64,000 bases of DNA from Prostheceraeus crozeri (lineage: Eukaryota > Platyhelminthes > Polycladida > Euryleptidae). A program made the position numbers and the translations under genes. Shown here piece by piece: positions 53,646 through 61,564 of this stretch; positions within the stretch are counted from its first letter, which is position 1, and each line of letters starts with the position of its first letter. Where the stretch lies: the NCBI GenBank assembly GCA_907163375.1, contig CAJQUW010004594.1, positions 1-64,000 on the forward strand, read 5' to 3'. The notes below the pieces were generated by a model. It had not been told where the DNA came from, ran no database searches, and was given only the letters and a program-made list of their open reading frames with translations.

Positions 53646-53697
53646 CCTGAGGAGCTTCGCTCCGATCGGCTAAAGCCTCAGAACCTTTGGTTCTTTT
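53646..53697. repeat. complete three-hairpin palindromic unit
   Basis: Three consecutive hairpins: GGAGCTTCGCTCC (53,651-53,663), GGCTAAAGCC (53,668-53,677) and GAACCTTTGGTTC (53,681-53,693). It starts four bases after a stop codon. It is the fullest version of the palindrome family in this element. Confidence 0.8.
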
Positions 53698-53743
53698 CGG
53701 TAAAACTTTTATTTTATCTTTTAAAAGTTTTTTATCTTTAAAA

Positions 53744-55086
53744 ATGGATACCGCAAATTCCACAAATTCAGAAAATTTAATTAAATTAAAAATTGCTAAT
53801 TTAGATTTATTAAATTATCTATTAAACAAAAATAAAAACTCAAACTGTCAGCATATTGGAGGTGATAAGAACAAAGTTCCATACCACTTCGGTGGTGATA
53901 TACAAAAACATTAGAAAACTTTCCTGGATTTATTTGGAGTAAATATTCGAAAGAAAAACATCTTCCTGGTCATTCATATACTGGTCCAGGAACTCGATTA
54001 GATATAAGACTAGATGAGAATAATAATCCGAAACCAGGTGAAGAACCAATAAATAGAGTAGATGCCGCCGCTTACAGGCATGACTTAGCTTATCGAAATC
54101 ATGATCTAAGTTCTCGTCATGCAGCTGATAAGAAAATGATTCAAGAATTAGATAGTATTCAGAATCCTACATTTAGAGAAAAAATTGAAAGAATGTTTGT
54201 TAAGAAAGCTTTACAAGCTAAAATATTATTCGGTCAGGGTTTAAATGAAAATCATAATTCAGACGTTTATGCATCTGAAATTCATAAGGAATACAGAAAG
54301 CCGAAATATTTATTAAAAGTAAAAGTATTTAATAAAGATGATATTTGGAGTGCTGATCTTATTCATATGCCGAATGAAAGGGACCGAACCGAAGGTTCTA
54401 AGACAAAGTCTGACTACAAATACGCATTGACCGTTATAGATTTATATACACGATACGCTTGGGTAAAACCTTTAAAAAATAAAAGTGGTCTATCAGTTAA
54501 ATATGCGTTTGAAGAAATCTTTAAAGAAAGTAATAGAAAGCCAAGGAAATTGTTTGTTGATAAAGGGTCGGAATTTTATAACCGAAACGTACAGCCACTA
54601 TTTGAAATTGTTTATTCAACTGAAAACGCAGGAAAATCTATAGTGATAGAAAGATTCAATCGGACGTTAAAAAATAAAATTTTCAAGAAATTTACTCAGC
54701 AAGGAAATCAGAAATGGTTAAAAATATTACCAGGAATTGTGGAAGATTACAATAATAAAGTTCATTCTGGTATTGAAGAAACTCCAAAGAATGCTTCTGA
54801 CGACCCTGATTTAATACGAAAGAAAATATTCGAGAATAATTATTCGAATGAGAGTAATCCGAATTTGCAGAAACTTAAGCCGAAATTTAAAATTGGAGAT
54901 AGAGTTAGAATATTTAAATATAAGAACAAATTTGAAAAAGGCTTTGTTGGCTATTGGACTAAAGAAATATTTGAAGTTTGCAAAATAAATCAAAGTTATC
55001 CGATTACTTATGAAATTAAAGATTTAGATAATGAGGATATCAGAGGCCGTTTTTATCAAAATGAATTACAGAAAACAGAGCTTTAA
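53744..55086 (+). pseudogene. Polinton PLA2-like domain and integrase region (interrupted)
   Basis: The integrase part (about 54,240-55,086) has the retroviral-type DDE residues. The first Asp is in WSADLIHMP, the second in LFVDKGSEFYN and the Glu in VIERFNRTLKNK. An SH3/chromo-like C-terminus follows (FKIGDRVRIFKYKNKFEKGF). In the same open frame just upstream lies a parvovirus-VP1-type phospholipase A2 signature: a YTGPGTRLD calcium-loop-like motif and VDAAAYRHDLAY with the His-Asp pair. In viruses such PLA2 domains help membrane escape. The integrase inserts the element. A small palindrome is translated within the integrase. The region as a whole has about one break. Confidence 0.85.
54380..54403. 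repeat. palindromic insert translated within the integrase
   Basis: GAACCGAAGGTTC (54,386-54,398, 5-bp stem with GAA loop) is read in frame as RTEGS. It lies between the first catalytic Asp segment and the DYKYALTVID strand, a loop position in this fold. Confidence 0.7.
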
Positions 55087-55120
55087 CCTTTAGGTGGCGC
55101 TTTAGCTAGCTTCGTTTGAG

Positions 55121-55579
55121 TTATAGATTGTTTAACTCTAACATAATATCTAGAAATGGTACTCCTTTTTGTAATTTAAATAAAACATAAAGACATAATT
55201 GTCCACAATAAGTTGTTCCCGGTTTTTGAATTTGAAACGTATTGTATGTTCCCGTTCCAAGTAATTCTTTTACTTCATTTGTAGGGGGCAAACCGTATGA
55301 ATCAAAATAATAGTTTTGCTGATGATTTTTAATGCCTGCTGACCAATGTACGCCGTTTTGGTCTGAAGTGTGAAGATTCGTTATGAAATTTACAATTATT
55401 GATGGAACTTTATTCCGGGAACTGAAGGTTCCTGTTGGCCTATTTTTTAGGAATTGTAATTCATCCCTCATCAATATGTGAAAATTCTTTATTCCTAATT
55501 CATTTGCGATTTTCTTTAGGTCGAAATTCGTTGTCGTTTGTGTTCCATATAATTTAAAAAACTCATTTATGTTGCTCAT
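55121..55579 (-). CDS. Polinton adenain-like cysteine protease
   Basis: 152 residues, open. The catalytic set fits adenain: His78 in GVHWSAG, Asp93 in YYFDSYG, Gln118 seven residues before the nucleophile, and Cys125 in TTYCGQLCLYVL. FDSYGLPP and QLCLYVLFKLQKG are typical of Polinton proteases. It would cut virion precursor proteins during maturation. It converges on the integrase with a 34-base gap. A short palindrome is translated as part of its loop NRPTGTFSSRNK. Confidence 0.93.
   Translation of the reverse strand: MSNINEFFKLYGTQTTTNFDLKKIANELGIKNFHILMRDELQFLKNRPTGTFSSRNKVPSIIVNFITNLHTSDQNGVHWSAGIKNHQQNYYFDSYGLPPTNEVKELLGTGTYNTFQIQKPGTTYCGQLCLYVLFKLQKGVPFLDIMLELNNL
55413..55436. repeat. 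palindromic insert translated within the protease
   Basis: GGAACTGAAGGTTCC (55,418-55,432), a variant of the GAACC/GGTTC hairpin, lies within the protease gene. On the minus strand it contributes TGTFSS in a loop before the VPSIIVNF strand. Confidence 0.65.
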
Positions 55580-55589
55580 TTTATAATAA

Positions 55590-56380
55590 AAAAATTTCTT
55601 AAGGGACCCCTAGAAGACAGAAGGGAGGGGGTATTGATTTAAAACTGTTCTCTAATGATGTCTTTCCTTACTACTTATTCGATTTTGAAATGATTATATT
55701 ATAATTATTCTAATCTATATTGTTTTATATATTTCAATTTTCTTCATGAACTTCATTTGTAAAATATGTTTCATCGTTAAAATGATTGTTTAAAATTGTC
55801 ATAACAACTATCCCGCATGTCGCCGTCTATGCGTTCTAAAATTTAGAAGAAGAATTTTATTGTCATTTGCTTTTATTGTCAATGCACTCTTATGTGCTTA
55901 ATCTATTCATGTCTTCACAATGGGAAGTACTTTACTACCCGTATGTGTTTGGCAAACGCTAAATGAATTTTGCAAATCGATTTCTAAAACTGAATTTGAA
56001 AATAGACTTTGCAAATGGATTTTGAAAACAGATTCTGAAAATAATTTACGTAGGGGTAAATTGAAATGTCAAAACTTTACGCACGCGTAAGTTGAAATGT
56101 CAAAAGTTTACCGATGGGTAAATTGAAATGACAAGATATAGCATGATAATTTTAGGGGAAAGCTGCTAGACGTTTCTCTCTCTTCAATCTCTGTCTCTCT
56201 CTTCAATTATCAGGCAGTGTACGGGTTCATTGAATAATTTTGAGTTTATGAGTTACAATGATCTTCTAGTTCACACAATTAGTACTTTAAATAATGTTGA
56301 GCATACAATAACGAAGAATGACTAAGTAATAATTGCGTCTTCTTAATTTATCATAGTGCTCTAATCTTAATAATAATTGA
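55590..56380. other. non-coding stretch between protease gene and right TIR
   Basis: No open frame or RNA gene is seen. There are short direct repeats with ACGCGTAAGTTGAAATGTC-like and GGGTAAATTGAAATG words (56,040-56,130), and a CT-rich run TCTCTCTCTTCAATCTC at about 56,175-56,210. Confidence 0.6.
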
Positions 56381-57152
56381 GAACCATTTCACTTTTTTTT
56401 AATTGAGATAACGAAGGATATATTCTTGAGGTTTCTTCCATTTCTGAAGTTCCTTCCACTTTTGTTCCTTCCATTTCTGAAGTTCCTTCCACTTTTGTTC
56501 CTTCCATTTCTGAAGTTCCTTCCACTTTTGTTCCTTCCATTTCTGAAGTTCCTTCCACTTTTGTTTCATCCATTTTTAAAGAAATATTTTTAACGGCGAA
56601 GCCCTGAACCTTCGGTTCGCTAGTCACATGATATATTTTAAAAACCTGAAAGATGGATAAAATTCATGAATTTGAAATTCTCAACTTTTATGATTTTTTC
56701 GGTGTCCGGGTTTTCGGTGTCCTAGAACGGTCATGATTTTCAAGGTAAAAATTGTAATTCTCAAATTTGAGATTCTTAACTTTTATGATTTTCGGTGTCC
56801 TGGAACGGTCATGATTTTAAGGGTGAAATGTCATAATCACAAATTTGAGATTTTGAAAAATTTGAAAAATTGGGTATTTTTAAAAACGCCCAAATCGGAG
56901 CGAAGCTCCTCTGGCTTTAGCCGATTTATGAATTTAGGTCTTCATAACCTGAAAAAGGGTTCAAATTCATGAATTTATGTTGTTTTTAAAAATACTATTT
57001 TTTGAAAAAATGGTACTTTTTGAATTGACTAAATTCATGAATTTAGGTCTTAAAAACCTGAAAAAGGGACTAAAATCATAAATTTATGTCGTTTTTAAAA
57101 GTACTAATTTTTTGATTTTATGGTGTCCTGGAACGGTCTTTTGACCATTACT
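56381..57152. repeat. Polinton right terminal inverted repeat
   Basis: Reverse complement of 38,744-39,424. It carries a second, truncated copy of the start of the coiled-coil membrane protein gene. Here the 33-bp (11-residue, GTKVEGTSEME) repeat is expanded to about four units, against one to two on the left. It contains a palindromic insert at 56,593-56,620 that is absent from the left TIR. Confidence 0.93.
56593..56620. repeat. 28-bp palindromic insert, right TIR only
   Basis: GGCGAAGCC and GAACCTTCGGTTC hairpins, flanked on both sides by TA (56,591-56,592 and 56,621-56,622). The left TIR has a single TA at 39,305-39,306 and no insert. A clean filled/empty pair with a 2-base duplication. 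Confidence 0.85.
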
Positions 57153-57158
57153 GACGTT
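57153..57158. other. Polinton target-site duplication, right copy (GACGTT)
   Basis: Direct copy of 38,738-38,743, directly after the right TIR end CCATTACT. Confidence 0.92.
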
Positions 57159-57544
57159 ACTGCATGAAGTGGTTCCTCGGAGACCCATCTGCAGGTTTGA
57201 TCCATCAGTTTGTTTTAAATGCCTAAAATTATGCACCCTTTGTATAACAACAATAATGCAGTTTATTCTTAACATATTCTCATAAAGAACCCAATGACAT
57301 CGCAATAAGCCTTCGTGTGGATTCTGCATGCAACATACAGTGAGATTGATCAAATGTCAATATATCTGTAATGTTCATCTAAAATTAATTGATATTTGAG
57401 TTTAAGCAATAAAGGGTCAGTCATGTGATCAGTCCTCAGGATAATCAGAAAAATGTTTGTATAGTTGAAATGCAGAATCATGATGTACTTATAGGAGAAC
57501 CGTTGTCTTGCCTAATCAGCTCATAGCCAATCAGAGATGCGCTA

Positions 57545-58130
57545 TATCATACAGTCTGCCTTGCAAGTAACTAACTTCTTTCTTGAATGAATGCTCGGTT
57601 CACTCGATTCCTTTGCATCGATCACACGTTCTTGAGGCCTTTCTGTCTGTTGCACATTTATGGCATCTCTTCCTGGACGACTGGGAGGTTGTCTGTGCCT
57701 CATCATTACCACGTTCTTCTTCATCGACACAGATCGCCATTGCATTTTGAATCGGAAGTTGAACACCTGTCAAAGTCTCCGTCCTATGTTCCACATATGG
57801 TCCAACCATGCTCATTCGAAGATCAGAAAGAAATTTATTCCTTCTTTCTATTTAAGTTTGAAGGTCTCGATAGTGGATTAGAACTGATGAAAATAATAAT
57901 AAGCGACTGGCCAACGTCTGGACTTTCGCTGCACACTGTATGAATGGCGTGATCGACAGTATCTACTGCCCCTTTCACTTGATTGCAAAGCAGAATGATA
58001 TCAGGTTTTCCATTTTGGCATCAGAAATATGCTCTTATTTCATTTTGGAACGTAGGACACCATTGTCGGTTTTTGATCGGTCTTTTGGTCTTTTGTTTCT
58101 TTGCTGGTCCTGCTAATTGCAACGAACGAT
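57545..58130 (-). pseudogene. piggyBac transposase remnant, C-terminal part
   Basis: Minus-strand reading gives KPDIILLCNQVKGAVDTVDHA, then SYSVQRKSRRWPVAYYYYFH in another frame. These match the conserved KPEIILxYNxTKGGVDxxDQ...YSxxRxTRRWP segment of piggyBac transposases. RKRCHKCATDRKASRTCDRC, the cysteine-rich C-terminal finger, follows. Several frame changes and a stop inside the finger show that it is dead. Terminal repeats were not found. It starts about 0.4 kb beyond the Polinton and is unrelated to it. Confidence 0.75.
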
Positions 58131-59410
58131 CAGTGCAATGATTGTGACAGGTTGATTTAGTCATTGTGGAAGATTCTGAAAAAATTGCGAAAAAATTGCT
58201 ATTTCATAGAAACCTAGTCTAGTTCATGAAATGGGTCTCCGAGGACACAGGCATTTCTACTGATTTTTTTCTATCTGCTGCGTGGATACAAATTTAAATA
58301 CAAATTTAAGATTCACCTGATACACATTTATAGATGACAAATGAAGGAATATACATGAAGTATCAGACTTTCATGTCCATACAAAAGATACATTCAGACA
58401 ATTAAAGGTTAGTTGGGTCCCCGACGACCAATTTCATGCATATGAGGGTTACTTGCGAATTGAATCATTTCTGATTTGTCAAATCAAGATGGTCCTCACA
58501 CAATAATGAAACTGTTCTAGGGAAAGTCTCTACGAATTTTGAATAACATGAACCATCTTGTCAACGTCTAAAAACCATGTTTCTAAGGTTGTTAGGCCTT
58601 TTTGTTTCCGTTAAAAGCTAAGTGAGAAAATCGATCGTCTCCTACAGCCTGAAAGTAGGCCTGTGCAATTTTTTCTGAATATAGACATCCACAGCAAAAA
58701 TTAGAACAGTAAAATTTTGCTCAGTGATTCGGTGCCACAAACTCGTGATCATTGACATGTACTTCTATAATTTGTAGAAGATTTTTGTGTAAATTTCCGG
58801 TAATACCGATTTTCAGATTTTTTGTGATAACCATGGTTTTTTGACATAAAATAAAAATGTCAATTTTGTGATTGCTTTCTGATAGCCATACTTGTACGAG
58901 TATGTATTCAATGAGAACAAATCAATGCCAAATATTTTTCAAGAATGACATCAGTTTTCTACTAAATAAAAAGTGTTAGAAGGTCACTTGAAGCTTCTTC
59001 GAAAAACGGCATTCCATGTTGTTATTTAAAAAATAAACATTAGGATGGCTGATGCGTGGGATGGCTGGGAAGTTGAAAACGACTTTTTCATTATTTGGTT
59101 TTGCGTACCTACAAATGCATCATCTTTCCACTACTGCATGTGTTCCAGCACATCCTAGGTTTACTGCCTGCGTAATTTAACTGATATTGGAGGAAATATC
59201 TCATCTCACAAGAGACTTACTTTCACTTTCTCTGCGTTTGTCTTCATAACGTTGATCCCTTCAAATGTATGTATTTTTCTTCAATAGCCTTTGATCTAAT
59301 TCCAAATAATGAAAAAGTATGTAGGTCATGAACATCTCTACAATTGACATGGTTTCATAAATCCATCGATGAATACACAGGTCTATTTGGGCCAATTTCA
59401 GGTATACCAG
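58131..59410. other. host DNA without recognisable gene
   Basis: No convincing open frame, exon or RNA gene. The words GGTCTCCGAGGAC (near 58,228) and GGTCCCCGACGACC (near 58,415) resemble each other and GGTTCCTCGGAGACC at 57,170. They may be traces of an old repeat. Confidence 0.45.
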
Positions 59411-59418
59411 GTTTCGGC
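59411..59418. other. hAT target-site duplication, left copy (GTTTCGGC)
   Basis: Identical 8-base direct copy at 61,136-61,143. Eight bases is the hAT-family duplication length. Confidence 0.88.
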
Positions 59419-61135
59419 CAGGGATGCGGAGTCGGAGTCCCGGAGTCCAATCATTTTTGCTGGAGTCGGCCTCCTATCAAATGATAGGACTCCAGACTAC
59501 GGCTTGCAACTAGACCCAAAATAGAATACAAACAAATTATCTATCCTCGTACACTGTAAATCGCTGGATACGAAAATTGCATGCAAACATATACCAAAAT
59601 CACATACAATTTGAAACTAACATCTGATACGAGATTCTGGTATGTCTACAGAGATCTGGCATGTTTTTCATACCACATCTCATTTACTTTAGTATGTGAT
59701 TGGTCTGTATCGATACGAACTATTCTATCTGTGATTGGCTGTTTTACGATGAAATACGAATTGTTGGTATGTTTGATATACGAGACCCGATGCAAATTCA
59801 TCCTTATTCGTATGCCTCTGGTATCCATTTAATATGTGCAGCTTTAAGTCGCATAGCAAAAAAATGTATGTATTACATACTACTGTCAAATAACTTTTTT
59901 CGGTAATACAATTGGTGAATATTTTTTGTTTAATAGAGTAATATTTGAGTACATTAGATTTATTGTGAATTTTATGCTCCACGAATATGTCGTCGATGCT
60001 ACGTGTCTTGCAACATTAAAAGGACGTTTATTTAACTCTACTTTATGACCCAAGTTGATAAACATCATTTCATTTAAACGATATCTTTAGTGAAATCATG
60101 TTGACTTATGTATCTCAAACATGACTATTTTTGCGTTCATGAATTATAATGTGTTTTTATTTCAGATTGATAATGTGCTTAATTTCAAAATTACATAATG
60201 CATAATTGTTGATGGTTAAATACTTATTGATTATTCATGAAATGCCCTAGACTTACGTGTATTAAAATCGAATTCAGTATTGAAAGTATGACTCTTGAAT
60301 GTCATTATCTTACTACTTACAAAACAGTAGTAACATAGTTGTGATCTTTATTGACAAAAGGGCTTAAATCAACATACTTTGGACATGATTTATGCTTTCT
60401 TTTAACATTGTGCTAGTATGGCTTTAGTATGTAAAGCATACCACATTTGAAATAACATGCGAAAAGCATACAAATATATACCAAGAGAATACAGAAATAT
60501 ACCAAAACATATTTTGGTATGCATCCTTCGTATGTGATTGGTATTGAGCGATTTACAGTGTACATAGCTGTCACTGTTCTGATGTCAACTTTCTCCGCCA
60601 AACAAAAGTACATACAAAGCTTGTAATAGTTGAGGGAGTGAACCGTGATAGTGAAAAAGGATTGTCTTTTCATTTGGTGATTTAGTAGAGAAGACAAGCC
60701 TTCCTAGCCTCGATCAGTTCTACGCGCCAAAGGTCACATCAGAGACAAAAATGAAATAGCACTAGTTTGTTTGAAAACATGACCTCTTGCCCTCACGTTA
60801 ATCGTATGTGATGGCTCCTCTAAAGCGCATATTAAAATCGAAAGTGTACTCATATTTTTTGGTGAAGGATGGGGATTTTCCTGTCTGGTAGAGACTGGAG
60901 AAAAACCATGTGAAGCACGCATCAAGAAGATGGGAGTAGCCCAGTCGCATGCATCCAATTTAAAGCGACATTTGATAACTTTCATCGAAAATGATTGATA
61001 ATTGATACAGCAATGATAAGTAAAGATAGGTTCAGGCAAGCCTATAATGATCTATGACCTAGGTTACCTAGGAACTAGGCTTTATGGCCACTCGGAGTCG
61101 GAGTCCTATGACAATGATAGGACTCCGCATCCCTG
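59419..61135. mobile_element. non-autonomous hAT element, 1.7 kb
   Basis: Perfect 15-bp terminal inverted repeats begin with CAGGG (CAGGGATGCGGAGTC at 59,419-59,433; reverse complement at 61,121-61,135). Exact 8-base target duplications GTTTCGGC flank it. Subterminal GGAGTCGGAGTCC words repeat in both orientations and form hairpins, such as GGACTCC against GGAGTCC near 61,101-61,127. No transposase is encoded. A second inverted-repeat element (59,552-60,560) occupies the middle. The intact duplication suggests a young insertion. Confidence 0.85.
59552..60560. mobile_element. nested inverted-repeat element (TA-flanked, Tc1/mariner-like MITE)
   Basis: CACTGTAAATCGCT at 59,552-59,565 and its reverse complement at 60,547-60,560, each bordered by TA. 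Next to the ends, ATACCAAAA and TTTTGGTAT words also form inverted pairs. The 1.0-kb interior has only short open frames. It lies wholly inside the hAT element and so inserted later. A TA duplication and a terminal CACTG fit Tc1/mariner-type MITEs, but other families with TA targets are possible. Confidence 0.65.
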
Positions 61136-61143
61136 GTTTCGGC
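61136..61143. other. hAT target-site duplication, right copy (GTTTCGGC)
   Basis: Direct copy of 59,411-59,418, directly after the terminal CCCTG. Confidence 0.88.
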
Positions 61144-61321
61144 ACCTGTAGATGATGTGATTTGAATAACTCTTCTTCTATAAGCCACTTTCGGCCTCAA
61201 AAAAAAAAAAAACTTTGAACATCGTCACCGTAACATTTTTGCAGTGTTTGGTGCATTGACATGGTCTGTGACACACCATTATTTGGAGCAATATCCAATG
61301 TAGGCATTATGCCTTCTCCTC

Positions 61322-61564
61322 TTACAAAAGTCTTCCGACAACTGCTTGCATCGATGCAAATCGATCTGACGGAGAGATATTGCTTCGCTGGCAATCTTTT
61401 TTGAAAATTATCCACGCGTTCACTGCTCCGGTATGAAAAATCTTCTTCCACTCAACAACTGGCCACCAGAAACATGTGGAAGGGTCTTGAGACATCACAT
61501 CAAAACACAATGAATCCATGATTGATACCTGTTTTGTTGCTAGTATTGATTTACAGCGTTGCAT
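61322..61564 (-). pseudogene. possible transposase-derived fragment
   Basis: An 80-residue open frame contains WWPVVEWKKIFHTGAVNAWI followed by IFKKDCQR. This loosely recalls the end of a DDE transposase domain (a WW...KxxFxxxxxAxxNAxxxYKK pattern, as in piggyBac relatives). The match is weak and the frame has no flanking support. It could be chance. Confidence 0.25.

Larger units (their letters stand above)
38744..57152. mobile_element. Polinton (Maverick) element, 18.4 kb
   Basis: Terminal inverted repeats start with AGTAATGG and the target duplication is 6 bp. The gene set is typical of the family: protein-primed DNA polymerase B, retroviral-type integrase, adenain-like protease, FtsK/HerA (A32-like) packaging ATPase, double jelly-roll major capsid protein and penton-like minor capsid protein. 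Extras are a second P-loop ATPase, zinc-finger, fibre-like, coiled-coil and PLA2-like parts. The body is very AT-rich compared with its flanks. Both ends and many genes look whole. About five breaks in total affect the polymerase, zinc-finger, fibre-like and PLA2/integrase regions. The outer TIRs differ by roughly 3%, which points to a fairly recent insertion. Confidence 0.95.

Noticed and set aside
57587-57943. 118-residue plus-strand open frame
   Set aside because: Lies antisense to the piggyBac remnant, which explains the sequence better.
59581-60068. Several open frames inside the hAT/nested element
   Set aside because: Short, overlapping on both strands, no transposase motifs.
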